This document shows positions 1 to 8,633 of a stretch of DNA of 46,410 bases, in pieces. Source of the DNA: Altericroceibacterium xinjiangense (lineage in GTDB: Bacteria; Pseudomonadota; Alphaproteobacteria; Sphingomonadales; Sphingomonadaceae); assembly GCF_003958635.1 (NCBI RefSeq), contig NZ_RSEK01000013.1:1-46410 (forward strand). The letters are read 5' to 3'. The position numbers were made by a program, and so were the translations under genes. Within the stretch, counting starts at the first letter, position 1; every line of letters starts with the position of its first letter. A model generated the notes under the pieces. The model saw only the letters and a list, made by a program, of their open reading frames with translations. It was not told where the DNA came from and made no database searches.

Positions 1-195
1 GACGGCTATGGCATGCAGTGGTGGACCTTTGGCGACACCGCCTATTCCGCTGTCGGCCTGCAGGGCCAGTACATCTACGTGGATCCGAAAACACGCACAG
101 TGGTCGTCAAGTTGAGTCACTTTCCGCCCGGCAATCAGGCCGCGTCCGACGAAACTGCGGCCTACCTGGCTGCCGTGTCAGCTTGGGCTCCTTGA
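1..195 (+). CDS. Serine hydrolase, beta-lactamase class C-like fold (C-terminal end only)
   Basis: Open from the first base of the window; only the last 64 codons are present. The residues GYGMQWW followed by a GLQGQYIYVDP segment and a VVVKLSHF strand match the C-terminal part of class C beta-lactamase-fold serine hydrolases (the 6-aminohexanoate-dimer hydrolase / EstB-like group), where this glycine-rich strand forms one wall of the active site. The catalytic SxxK and YxN motifs lie upstream of the window, so substrate (ester, amide or lactam) cannot be judged. The next gene on the same strand starts 82 bases downstream and could be co-transcribed. The family call rests on this short tail. 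Confidence 0.7.
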   Translation, partial: DGYGMQWWTFGDTAYSAVGLQGQYIYVDPKTRTVVVKLSHFPPGNQAASDETAAYLAAVSAWAP

Positions 196-277
196 AAGCG
201 ACGTTGCATCGGAACGCAACGCGTTAGCCTGCTCAACAAATGAAATAAGCCAGTCACAGAAACGAAGGGAGACAGCG

Positions 278-808
278 ATGATCAAGGGAGACAAGGTTCT
301 GCAGCGGTTCGCTTCAATAGTGGCGGGCGGGGCCTGTCTTGTGGCGGCGCCAGCGGCGGCGCAGCAGCCTCCCTCCCTCGACTTCGCCTTCACCGAAACA
401 GTCACCCTCGCCGACGCGATCTCTGTTGGAAATACTACTCGCGGAGAGCGCTTCATCATCCCGATCACAGGGGGGACAGTTGAGGGTCCGGGGATCAGGG
501 GCACGGTTCTCCCCGGCGGATGGGATTGGCAGCTCGTACGGCCGGACGGCTGCAAGGAACTCGTCGCTGATTACTTCATCAAAACCGACGACGAGGCAAT
601 CATCAACGTTGTTAACGAAGCCGTTCTCTGTCCGACTGAGGGAGGCGAGCCCGCGGTGGTGCGAACGCAAGCCACGTTCGAGCCGCCTTTGGGAAAGTAC
701 GAATGGCTCGGCCGATCGCCGTTTGTGGGCGTGCTTGAGGCCGGGCCGGGTGGAGAAGAAGGTGGCTCCCCCAGCTCAATCAAGATTAGCTTCTACCGGG
801 TACGTTGA
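278..808 (+). CDS. Exported DUF3237 family protein
   Basis: A 176-residue protein with an N-terminal signal peptide (hydrophobic core about residues 10-28, cleavage likely after APAAAQ). The rest matches the DUF3237 pattern: a TVTLADAISVGNTTRGERFIIPITGG opening (quoted here only in part: TRGERFIIPITGG), then VLPGGWDWQLVRPDG, a TDD acidic turn, FEPPLGKYEWLGRSPFVG, and a final SFYRVR. DUF3237 proteins are small beta-barrel-like proteins of unknown biochemical role, often near catabolic genes. Most are cytoplasmic, so the signal peptide points to a periplasmic version. The start ATG follows an AAGGGAG ribosome site with suitable spacing. The neighbouring hydrolase suggests an ester or aromatic breakdown context, but that is inference. 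Confidence 0.85.
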   Translation: MIKGDKVLQRFASIVAGGACLVAAPAAAQQPPSLDFAFTETVTLADAISVGNTTRGERFIIPITGGTVEGPGIRGTVLPGGWDWQLVRPDGCKELVADYFIKTDDEAIINVVNEAVLCPTEGGEPAVVRTQATFEPPLGKYEWLGRSPFVGVLEAGPGGEEGGSPSSIKISFYRVR

Positions 809-830
809 TGTCGGCGATGATGACCTTGAG

Positions 831-1661
831 GGTGCTGTCGAACGTGATGCACCTGCTGAGGATGTGCGGTAGGCGAGGGGCATGCCCGCCCGCGTAAGCC
901 AGCCAGTCCCTTCCGGTATCTCAACTCTTCGCCCGAGGTGATCCGCCTCGTAGTGATGCTGTATGTACGGTTTCCGCTGAGCCTCAGGAACGTGGAGGAC
1001 CTCCTGTTCGGACGGGCATCGCCATCTCACCTGAGACGGTCCGCTTCAGGTGGAACAGGTTAGGCCCGCTGTTTGCAGGCGACATCCGACGCCAGCGGAT
1101 CAACCGGATGCGCGACTTCGGACACAGGCGTCTGCACCTTGATGAAATGTACGTCCGCTTGAACGGCGAGATGGTCTACCCTCTGGTCCGCTGTTGATCC
1201 GGAGGTGAAGTCCTGGAAAGCGACGTCACGAAGTCAGGGACAAAGCCGCTGCCCTGCGGTTCATTGGCAAGGCGATGGAGCGGGCACGGCAAAGTGGAGG
1301 CGATCACCACGGACGGGCTGCGCTCCAACAAAGCAGCCCTGACCGGGCTCGGATGCGAGCAGAAACAGGGAGCCGGCCGCTGGGCGAACAACCGGGGCGA
1401 GAACTCGCACCTGCCGTTCCGAAGGCGAGAGCGAACGATGTTGCGGTTCAGGCGAATGAAGGCGCTCCAGAAGTTCGCTTCGCTCCACGTTCCCTTCCAC
1501 AACCACTCCAGTTCCGAACGCCACCTCGTCGACAGGAAGACCTACCAGCAGCGCCCCTCGGCCGCTTTGGCCGAGTGACAAGCTCTCGTGGGTGGAAGGT
1601 CGGATTGCCTCAGGGTCAACTGCGTCAAACGGAGAGCGGTTCGCACTGAACGGACAGCACC
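831..1661 (+). mobile_element. IS6-family insertion sequence, near full length, inactivated (relic 1)
   Basis: About 831 bp, the usual size of IS6-family elements. The left end ggtgctgtcgaa is mirrored by gacagcacc at 1653-1661. Between them the transposase can be read in pieces: PFRYLNSSPEVIRLVVM near the N-terminus, LHLDEMYVRLNGE with the first catalytic Asp of the DDE triad near 1139, then in another frame SNKAALTGLGCEQKQ, NSHLPFRRRERTMLRFRRMK (the conserved IS6 C-terminal block) and AALAE. At least two frame changes break the gene, so it cannot make an active transposase. No flanking 8-bp target duplication is visible, which suggests age or rearrangement. Confidence 0.85.
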
Positions 1662-1877
1662 TCGCGGGCCGTCCGAGCCGCGGCCCGCCTGCGGCAGGCC
1701 CAGTACCTGGCATATGTCGCGCATGTCGCCTTTCGCTGCGGGAGAAGCGGGGAAGGGGCTGGGGAACGACCCGGCGGAGCGTCACTCGGCGAGGGGCCGG
1801 CGGCGCTCGCTAGACCGGCTCCACGCGCGATGCGGATCGCGTGGTCCAGCGAGGCATGCCATCTCTCCCGTCTTGGG

Positions 1878-3101
1878 TCAGTGGAACAGGCGCGGGGCGA
1901 AGTCGGCGAGGTAGCGCCGCCAGTTGATCCAGGTGTGGCCGCCGGAGCTTTCATTGTAGACGTGCTTGATGCCGTAGCGGTTCAGCATTGCGCGAGTCGG
2001 CGCAACGGTTCCGTAGAGGAAATCGTCCTTGCCCATCGCGTAGTAGACGAGGTCGAGATCCTGCGCCGCCCGCCGCAACGCAACGTCGTTCTCCGCCGTG
2101 TACTGCGCCACCTGGTCGCCGTTGCCGCCGACGCCTAGGCCCATTGAGAAGATACCGATGTGGTCGAACAATTCGGGGTGAGTGAGGCCGTTACGGATAG
2201 TGTGCGCTCCGCCCATGGAGAGACCCGCCATCGCCCGATTCTCCGGCTGGGTGAGCGTGCGGAAGTTCGCGTCCACGTAGGGCATGAGGTCCCTGATCAG
2301 GTCGTTGCCGAAATCGTTGTTGTTCAGCATGTCCTGCCCGGCGCGCGGCGGGGTGTGGCCGAAGGGCATGATCACGATCATCGGCTTCGCCTGACCAGCG
2401 GCGATAAGGTTATCGAGGATGTAGTTCGCGCGGCCCACCGTGCTCCAGCTATCGTCGCTGTCTCCCGCCCCGTGGACGAGGTAGAGCACCGGGTACGAGC
2501 CATCGCCCTTCATGTAGCCGGGCGGCGTGTAGACATGGGCGCGGCGCTTCGCCCCGATGCTGTCGGACCAGTATTCAACCTCACTGATCGCGCCGTGGGG
2601 CACGTCCTTCTGGAAGGTCTGGAACGCGCCTTCCGGTCCCTTGACCTCGAACAGCGAATTGATGCCGGTGCGCTCGGCGGAAAATTCGGTTGCCAGCGGG
2701 TCGGGCACCCGCGCTCCATCGACCTGGAAATTGAAGCGGTACGTATCGGCCGGCACCGGCTTTGCGGTGGTGACGCTCCACAAGCCGGCGCTGTTCTTGG
2801 TCATCGGCAGGCCTACCGGCGTGCCGGGGGGAAACCCCATCGGGATCACGTCGGCAATGTCGGTGCTGACCACGCGCACATCGTTCGCCTCAGGCGCGCA
2901 AAGGCGGAAGGTCACGCGCTGATCCGGCAGCACTTCGACCGAGGTGAAATCGTAAGTGGCGAACATGCCCTGTGGACGGCAGCTTTGCTGCGTACTGACC
3001 TGCTGTGCGGAAGCGGGGGCCGGGGCGAGAGCTGCAGCACACAAACCGGCCAGCAGTGACGAGGGCAGTCCGGCTGCGCGACGAAGGGAAAAGCGAGACA
3101 C
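1878..3101 (-). CDS. Exported alpha/beta-hydrolase esterase (esterase D / enterochelin esterase type)
   Basis: 407 residues. A signal peptide (about 1-32, ending ASAQ) is followed by an immunoglobulin-like E-set domain of the kind that precedes many PF00756 esterases (about 45-150) and then the hydrolase (about 175-400). The nucleophile is Ser295 in GLSMGG, the oxyanion region is LVHGAGDSDDSW near 208, the acid is probably Asp359 or Asp360, and the histidine is His389 in GGHTW. Such enzymes cleave acyl esters on sugars, feruloyl esters or catecholate siderophores; the substrate is not determined here. The GTG start at 3101 is chosen because AGGAG lies 7 bases upstream, whereas the longer ATG reading at 3125 has no such site. 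It lies just downstream of a TonB receptor gene on the same strand, so the two probably form an operon for one ligand. Confidence 0.88.
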   Translation of the reverse strand: MSRFSLRRAAGLPSSLLAGLCAAALAPAPASAQQVSTQQSCRPQGMFATYDFTSVEVLPDQRVTFRLCAPEANDVRVVSTDIADVIPMGFPPGTPVGLPMTKNSAGLWSVTTAKPVPADTYRFNFQVDGARVPDPLATEFSAERTGINSLFEVKGPEGAFQTFQKDVPHGAISEVEYWSDSIGAKRRAHVYTPPGYMKGDGSYPVLYLVHGAGDSDDSWSTVGRANYILDNLIAAGQAKPMIVIMPFGHTPPRAGQDMLNNNDFGNDLIRDLMPYVDANFRTLTQPENRAMAGLSMGGAHTIRNGLTHPELFDHIGIFSMGLGVGGNGDQVAQYTAENDVALRRAAQDLDLVYYAMGKDDFLYGTVAPTRAMLNRYGIKHVYNESSGGHTWINWRRYLADFAPRLFH

Positions 3102-3145
3102 GGGCGTTCTCCTGTAAGAGGCCACCCTTTCGGGCGGCGGAACGT

Positions 3146-3169
3146 GCCGCCGGCGCAGTCGCCGGCGGC
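3146..3169 (-). promoter_or_regulatory. Perfect GC-rich intercistronic hairpin
   Basis: GCCGCCGGCG at 3146-3155 and CGCCGGCGGC at 3160-3169 form a perfect 10-bp stem with a 4-base loop, between the stop codon of the TonB receptor gene and the esterase start. No T-run follows on the minus strand, so it is not a classic terminator. It may stabilise the upstream receptor mRNA or dampen esterase expression. Confidence 0.55.
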
Positions 3170-3176
3170 AGCATGA

Positions 3177-6100
3177 TCAGAAGGCCTTTGTAACCTGAAG
3201 CTGCACGAAACGGCCAAGCGCATTGTGTGCATAAAGATCGATCGAGGAATCCTCGATCCCGCTCGTCAGCACCACGGGCGGATCGTTGTCGAACAAGTTG
3301 GTCACGTTCAGGGAAACCCGCGTCCCCCCAAGTGCCCTCCAGCTGTCCTCGGGCAGGTTTACCCCGACCGACAGATCGAAAGTGGTCCAGGACCCGATCT
3401 CCGTTTCCGGCTGGATCACTCCGAGGACGGAGAGCGGCTGGTTGTTGCTGTATCCGCCGGTGTAGTTCGCAAACAACGTGGCGAAGACGATGCCCTGCCG
3501 GTAGCCGATGTTGCCTCGACCGCGCACGCTGATCGGGTTGCCCAACGTGTCGAGGATATCGACTTCCGGCCCGCCTAGTGTGGTCACTTGCGTGCTGTTC
3601 AGGATCAGGTTGACGTTTGCCCCAAGGTCGAACGTGCCCGGTCCGGTGCTGGTTGTGTACTGAAGGTTGAAGTCCATCCCGTCCTGGAAGGCTTCGGCCG
3701 CGCTGACCGTGCGCCCGTCCACGACCGCCTGCAGGCCGCAGTAGTTGCGCGGCTGGTAGGTGATCGCCGCCGCGTAGAGGAAATCGTGGTACTCCAGCAG
3801 CGCGGGGTCGTATGTCGATGGATCGCTGTTCACGCAGCCGGCGGGGGGGTCCAGCGGGATAACCAGTCCCTGGAACTGGTTGTACGTTTCCGCAGAGGTG
3901 AACGGATTTGCCGGGACGCCGGTGGCGCCCAGCTTGTTCTCATACGTGATGTTGTAATAGGTCGCCGATGCGCGCAGGCCCGGGATCGCCCGGGGGGTAA
4001 GGTCCACGCCCAGCTGCCAGTTGGTACCCTTTTCCGCCTGAAGGTTGGGGTTGTTGCCGATGATGTAGAGCGTGTTGACCGTGCAATTGCCGTTGTCGCA
4101 CGTCTGCGGCACCCCGGTGATGCCGGGGGCGACCGCATTGGCAAAGCCGAGGCCCACGGAAAACACGCCCGCGTTCAGCTCGGGCAGGCCGGGCGCGCGG
4201 AAGGATGTGCCGTAGGACCCCCGGAACGAAAGATCGTCCGACACCTCCCAGGTAGCGCTGACCTTCGGGTTGGTGGTCGATCCGAAATCGGAATATTGGT
4301 CGTACCGGATCGCGGCACTGACGATGAATTCCTGCACCAGCGGGACGTCCATGTCGTATCCGATCAGCGGCAGGTACAATTCTCCGAATGCCGCGTACTG
4401 TTCCCGCGTGGTGCGGGCGTTGGCATCGGGCGTGAACACCGGGCCTGCATCCGGCGGGCGGTTGGCGCCGTTCTGCAGCTTCTGGATGCCGTAATAGTAT
4501 TCGCCCCCGATCGCCGCCTTTATCGTGCCGCCAGGAATTTCCAGCAGCGATCCATCGAACTTCACCACCACGTCGTGGCTGTAGTTCTGCGAATACTGGG
4601 AATTGGTGCCAAGGATGTAGTCCTTGGCCTCCTGACTGATCGGCGCGGTGCTGAACGGGTTGATCAAGCCGGAATCGACGGCGTTCTGGATCGCGCTCTG
4701 CAGTCCCAGGCCCAGGATCGGCTCGCCGAAGATGGACGCGGCGGCGTTGGTTTCAAATGAGATGTAATTCCCGAGGTAGCAGATACCGCAGGCCTCGTTC
4801 TGGCCATAGGTATAGTAAGCCTCGCCAGACCAGTCGCTGAACAACCGGGCGCGCGCGCCGAAGGTGTTGTTGAAGGATTCCTCGGGGTTGTCATTGACGA
4901 ATTCCAGCCCGCGAGCCGCAAGGTTCATCTGGACCACCAGCGTGCCGTCGGCGATCCCTGGAATGTAGTTCGGGTTGTCCGGCGCCACGCGGACCACGGG
5001 GGTGCCGTTGGTTGCGCCGCCGCCGAACAGACCGGGCCGGGTCTTCTGCTTGGATCGGGTGTAGAAGAACTCATCGTAGAAGGAGATCCCGCCCAGGTCC
5101 TGGTTCAGGAAGACGGCCAATTGGTCGCGGGTCTGGGCACCGATGTAGTCGGTCGCATATGAGGCATCCGTCACGTTCGGGTAATCGGTGCAGGCCGCGG
5201 GTGCGGCGCAGTTCACGTCCACCCGCCGCAGGTCGGCGGCAGTAAGGGGCGCGCCCGTCGGGTTTTCCGGCAGGGTGTAGTAGACGAAGCTGCCACCTTG
5301 GGGAAATCCGGGGTTTACAGCCCCGCCGGGGTAGCGAACGAGCACGTTTCCGTTCAGCCCCGGGCTTCCCGCGGGAAACGCGGCGAATGGGCCCGACGCG
5401 AAGGTGATGCGGTTGTCGATCCCGCCATAGGGGCGCTGGTCCTCTCGCAGGCGGGGGTTCAACCCGCGCAGGTAAGTGCTGCGATCGCTATGTTCGTAGG
5501 AAAGCAGGATGTTACCGCTGTTGCCGCCGACATCCCAGAACGTGCCCGCAGTGGCTGAAAGCGCCCATTCGTCGTTGTCGAAATCACCGAAGGTGTAGCG
5601 GCCGCCCAGTTCCAGCCCTTCGAAGTCCTTGCGCAGCACGTAATTGACCACGCCCGCGATAGCATCCGATCCGTAGATCGCGGATGCGCCGTCGACGATC
5701 ACGTCGATCCGCTCCACCGCCGCCAGCGGAACCTGGTTAGCCTCCGTAAAGGCCGACGCTGTACCTGACGGCGTTACCCGGTGCCCGTCCACCAACGTCA
5801 GGGTCGCGCCTTGCCCGAGGCCGCGCAGGTTGATCGCGTTCCCGCGCGTGGCGCCGCCGCCGTTCGGCGTGCCCTGCCCGAAGCCGCCGGACACAGTCTG
5901 CACCTGCGGCAGAGTGCGAAGCACTTCGGCCACGGTCGACTTGCCGGTGGCGAGCACGTCTTCGCGGGTGAGGCGCAAGGTTTCACTGCCGACGTTCTCC
6001 ACGCCGGAAATGTTGGTGCCGGTGACGACAATCTCGTTGGCTGCTTCGCCGCCAGCGGTGTCATCGTCGAGGTCGTTCGGGGGAAGATCCTGCAGCTGAC

Positions 6101-6272
6101 TTTCGGACACGTCCTCGGCGACGCTCGGCTCATCCTCAGGTAGGGATTCCGGACTGGTTCCCGCCTTTTCGGGAAGAGTAGCCTGCGCGTGCACAGTAAC
6201 TGGTGCGCAGAGCGCCAGCGTCAGAACCATAATGCTGCTACCGCATCGAACAGAATTCGGTGACACCCTCAT
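3177..6272 (-). CDS. TonB-dependent outer-membrane receptor
   Basis: 1031 residues, a large sphingomonad-type TonB receptor. The signal peptide ends near VHAQ. An acidic, low-complexity stretch of about 60 residues precedes the plug, whose TonB-box-like start is NEIVVTGTN. The plug continues with LRTLPQVQTVSGG, NLRGLGQGATLTLVDGHR and IDVIVDGASAIYGSDAIAG, followed by a long 22-strand-type barrel that ends in a C-terminal Phe (TKAF), as required for outer-membrane insertion. The large extracellular loops contain several Cys pairs. ATG at 6272 is preferred over ATG at 6278 because the AGGAG at 6281-6285 is 8 bases from the former and only 2 from the latter. Pairing with the downstream exported esterase suggests uptake of an esterified carbohydrate or similar nutrient; iron chelates are the alternative. 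Confidence 0.93.
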   Translation of the reverse strand: MRVSPNSVRCGSSIMVLTLALCAPVTVHAQATLPEKAGTSPESLPEDEPSVAEDVSESQLQDLPPNDLDDDTAGGEAANEIVVTGTNISGVENVGSETLRLTREDVLATGKSTVAEVLRTLPQVQTVSGGFGQGTPNGGGATRGNAINLRGLGQGATLTLVDGHRVTPSGTASAFTEANQVPLAAVERIDVIVDGASAIYGSDAIAGVVNYVLRKDFEGLELGGRYTFGDFDNDEWALSATAGTFWDVGGNSGNILLSYEHSDRSTYLRGLNPRLREDQRPYGGIDNRITFASGPFAAFPAGSPGLNGNVLVRYPGGAVNPGFPQGGSFVYYTLPENPTGAPLTAADLRRVDVNCAAPAACTDYPNVTDASYATDYIGAQTRDQLAVFLNQDLGGISFYDEFFYTRSKQKTRPGLFGGGATNGTPVVRVAPDNPNYIPGIADGTLVVQMNLAARGLEFVNDNPEESFNNTFGARARLFSDWSGEAYYTYGQNEACGICYLGNYISFETNAAASIFGEPILGLGLQSAIQNAVDSGLINPFSTAPISQEAKDYILGTNSQYSQNYSHDVVVKFDGSLLEIPGGTIKAAIGGEYYYGIQKLQNGANRPPDAGPVFTPDANARTTREQYAAFGELYLPLIGYDMDVPLVQEFIVSAAIRYDQYSDFGSTTNPKVSATWEVSDDLSFRGSYGTSFRAPGLPELNAGVFSVGLGFANAVAPGITGVPQTCDNGNCTVNTLYIIGNNPNLQAEKGTNWQLGVDLTPRAIPGLRASATYYNITYENKLGATGVPANPFTSAETYNQFQGLVIPLDPPAGCVNSDPSTYDPALLEYHDFLYAAAITYQPRNYCGLQAVVDGRTVSAAEAFQDGMDFNLQYTTSTGPGTFDLGANVNLILNSTQVTTLGGPEVDILDTLGNPISVRGRGNIGYRQGIVFATLFANYTGGYSNNQPLSVLGVIQPETEIGSWTTFDLSVGVNLPEDSWRALGGTRVSLNVTNLFDNDPPVVLTSGIEDSSIDLYAHNALGRFVQLQVTKAF

Positions 6273-6814
6273 CTTCATTCCTCCTGCAGCCCGTCCGTCC
6301 TGCGGCGGGTCTATTCTTACTCAACGGAGGGCGCGTCTTGGTAGGTCGTGAAGAGTACTTCACGACAGCAGGCACAAAATCCCCCGTGACTCTCCCTCTT
6401 CTTCGAAGGGCTGATTCCAGCAGCGTAAGACAACGTTGTCAGAGTGTCTATCAGCAATCTTTGTTTTTGCCGGCGGCGGCATTTTCTTATGGGATGGACG
6501 CCCCCCCGGACGGCATCTGTGTGCCGAAGCTGGTGTCGCAGAGTACCTGTGAGAGGATGCGTCCGTGAACGAGCTTCAGGAGTATTCTTTCGAACGGAAA
6601 GCAGTGCGCACGCGAGCGATAGGACAGTCACGGACTGGTTCCATGAAAACCGCAGAACGCAGCTGAGGGACGCATCGGTCCGCTTTCAAGCTCGCTTCCG
6701 TTTCTGGCGGAAATCGAGGATCGGTGCGCTGGGGCACCGCCTGGGAGAAGGAACCTGACGTTCTCCGGTCGCGAGGTGCGGCTGCTCTGACAGTGGTCCT
6801 CAGCGGCGCCATTG
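6273..6814. other. Gene-free gap between SDR gene and TonB receptor
   Basis: No convincing coding region on either strand. It should hold the promoter of the receptor gene at 6272. The only clear structure is the inverted repeat at 6346-6365. A distant 8-bp repeat pair (GTCCGTGA at 6561 and TCACGGAC at 6628) is likely chance. Confidence 0.6.
6346..6365. promoter_or_regulatory. Inverted repeat upstream of TonB receptor gene (possible operator)
   Basis: TCGTGAAG-AGTA-CTTCACGA is a perfect 8-bp dyad with a 4-base centre, about 74 bases upstream of the receptor start at 6272. It has no T-run, and its size and position fit a repressor or activator site. No regulator gene lies beside it. Confidence 0.45.
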
Positions 6815-7585
6815 TCAGCCTACGGTAACACCCCCGTCGAGAACCAGTGAGGCTCCGTTCATGTAGCTGCTGTCGTCGGATGCCAGAAAGGCCACGGCGT
6901 TGGCGACCTCCTCCGGCGTGCCCAGCCGGCGTGCTGGAACCGTTTCCGCAAGCGCTGATGCTTCGCTGCCGAGCCGGACCGCGATGTCGCTCAACATCCT
7001 ACTTTCGATAAAGCCCGGATGCACGGAATTGACGCGCACGCCCGCCGCCGCGCCTTCCAGTGCCGCCACACGGGTAAGGCCGAGCACCGCATGTTTCGAC
7101 GCGATGTAGCCAGCCATGTTGGTCGCCCCGATCATGCCTGCAATCGAAGATGCGTTGATGATCGATCCAGACCCCTGGCGCACCATCTCCGGCAGCACCG
7201 CCTGCAGCCCCATGAACACGCCGACCACGTTCACGTCCAGGACCCTGCGAAAGTCGCGAACCGGATAGTCGGCGATCGCAGCCTGGGGTCCTTCGATCCC
7301 CGCGTTGTTGAAGAAGATATCGATGCGACCGGCTTCGGCGAGCGCGCTGGCAACATAGCGGCGCACGTCCTCCTCGGCGGTAACGTCCGCTTCGATCAGG
7401 ATAGGCTTGACGCCGGACGGTAGGGCGGCGGAGAGGGCCGACAAATCGGCCGCCGGGTGATCGACCGCGACAATCCGGGCACCGCGACGCGCCAGCACCG
7501 CTGCAGTGCTTCGCCCGATGCATCCTCCGGCACCGGTTATAAGCGCAACTTTGCCATCCAGCTCCCGCTCTTTGTCTGCGCCCAT
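6815..7585 (-). CDS. Short-chain dehydrogenase/reductase (SDR) family oxidoreductase
   Basis: 256 residues, the classical SDR length. The Rossmann nucleotide motif TGAGGCIG is at about 17-24, NNAG at 93-96, the catalytic Ser at about 146-147 and YxxxK as Tyr160/Lys164 (YIASK). The C-terminal NAVAFLASDDSSYMNGASLVLDGG block is typical of the FabG-like, NAD(P)-dependent group. An Asp at the end of beta-2 (VAVDHP) suggests NAD over NADP. Cytoplasmic. The start is supported by GGGAGG 5 bases upstream. It lies 540 bp upstream of the TonB receptor on the same strand, so co-transcription is uncertain. The substrate, a secondary alcohol or ketone, cannot be told from sequence. Confidence 0.92.
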   Translation of the reverse strand: MGADKERELDGKVALITGAGGCIGRSTAAVLARRGARIVAVDHPAADLSALSAALPSGVKPILIEADVTAEEDVRRYVASALAEAGRIDIFFNNAGIEGPQAAIADYPVRDFRRVLDVNVVGVFMGLQAVLPEMVRQGSGSIINASSIAGMIGATNMAGYIASKHAVLGLTRVAALEGAAAGVRVNSVHPGFIESRMLSDIAVRLGSEASALAETVPARRLGTPEEVANAVAFLASDDSSYMNGASLVLDGGVTVG

Positions 7586-8103
7586 TCAGCCTCCCTGCAA
7601 CTGGTTTGATCAACCTTGCGTCCAGGCAAACCCAAGCCGCTGCGATCCCGAGGTGTTACCTGTTTCTCCGACGCAGATGGCTGTCGATCTTGATCGGGAT
7701 TGATCGGGACGTCAAGGACGCGGCAGGGAAGGGCACCGTCAGAAGAACTGCACCGGATAGATATCGGGTGCACGAGGGGGTTGGGCAGGGGCAGTAGATT
7801 CAGGAACAGTTTGATCCCGTTCATTGCAGCCACGCTTTGCGGCACCCGGAACAAAGCGATCGTCCTCCCGGTGTTCCGTTCTCTCTTGCCAAGACAGCTC
7901 ACGTAAAAACCCTCGCAAGAGCCTTCGCTCCTGCGGGGATTCTGGTTTTTGCTGGCGCGCTGTTACCAAGGGGATGAAGCAGTCGTGGCGGCGAACTGCC
8001 CGGGTTCATGCGTGTAACCCCATCCAGAGTTCAGATGATACCGCATCTCGTTTCGGGAGAGATAAAGCGCGTTCTATACCGCGCTTCCCACGATTTCGCC
8101 CGT
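7586..8103. other. Gene-free gap between zur-like gene and SDR gene
   Basis: No open frame here has a recognisable family or a good start. It contains the probable minus-strand terminator at 7904-7940, and the SDR promoter should lie in the left part. Confidence 0.55.
7904..7940 (-). terminator. Probable rho-independent terminator of the receptor-zur unit
   Basis: Read on the minus strand, CCCCGCAGGAG pairs with CTCTTGCGAGGG around a CGAAGG loop and is followed at once by TTTTT. It lies about 165 bases beyond the stop codon of the Zur-like gene and points the right way. The stem has one bulge and one mismatch. Confidence 0.55.
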
Positions 8104-8571
8104 TCAGGTGGCGCAGTTCCTGCATCGGCCGACGATTTCCATGATCGGACGCGTCACGGCAAAGCCATCCGTCGTGGCGGAGCGCCGAACCATGCGTGCG
8201 GTTTCATCGTCGTCCAGATGCGCGGTGTCGCCGCACTGCTCGCAGATCAGGAAGATGCAGTCGTGAACGCAACCGGGATGCACGTTGGCGAGGTAAGCAT
8301 TCCGGCTCTCGACCCTGAGGGCAAGGTTGTGCGCCACAAACAAGTCGAGGATCCTGTATACGCTGTTCGGCGCCACGCGGCGGCCCTCGCTCGCGCTCAG
8401 CCGTTCGGCGACGTCATAGGCGCTGACCGGCTGCGCAGCGGCGGCAAGCGCTTTGAAGACCTTCTCCCGCATTGCGGTCCACTGTTCGCCGTCCAGAACC
8501 ATCGCATCGCGAGCGGCCGTGATGAGCGCGGCGTCGTCCAGCGCCAGGTGAGTGTGAGAAGAAGCGGCCAT
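8104..8571 (-). CDS. zur: Fur-family transcriptional regulator, Zur-like
   Basis: 155 residues from ATG at 8571. This start avoids overlap with the upstream receptor gene; a longer reading to 8691 would run into that gene. It has an N-terminal winged helix with an APNSVYRILDLFVAHNLALRVES recognition segment (seen as NSVYRILDLF), then HPGCVHDCIFLICEQCG, and a C-terminal CRNC. The CxxC...CxxC pairs form the structural zinc site of Fur proteins, and the FLIC-CG...GF...I...G.C..C spacing is closer to Zur than to Fur, PerR or Irr. It would repress zinc-uptake genes when zinc is replete. It sits 62 bases downstream of a siderophore-type TonB receptor on the same strand, whose promoter carries AT-rich dyads, which suggests autoregulation. 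Assignment to Zur and not another Fur paralogue is probable but not proven. Confidence 0.78.
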   Translation of the reverse strand: MAASSHTHLALDDAALITAARDAMVLDGEQWTAMREKVFKALAAAAQPVSAYDVAERLSASEGRRVAPNSVYRILDLFVAHNLALRVESRNAYLANVHPGCVHDCIFLICEQCGDTAHLDDDETARMVRRSATTDGFAVTRPIMEIVGRCRNCAT

Positions 8572-8633
8572 CTGCCGGTATATGGGCGCAGAAACGATAA
8601 CCCTCAAGGGAGACAGATGGCCAGGCGCCTTCG

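Noticed and set aside
2160-3059. Long open frame of 299 codons opposite the esterase gene
   Set aside because: Lies antisense to a gene with clear catalytic motifs and has no family signal; long antisense frames are expected at this GC content.
3588-4760. Open frame of 390 codons opposite the first TonB receptor
   Set aside because: Antisense to a receptor gene with intact plug and barrel; rich in Arg/Val/Asp as typical for shadow frames.
6561-6635. GTCCGTGA...TCACGGAC repeat in the gap upstream of the first receptor
   Set aside because: Arms are 59 bases apart and isolated; no support for a structural or mobile end.
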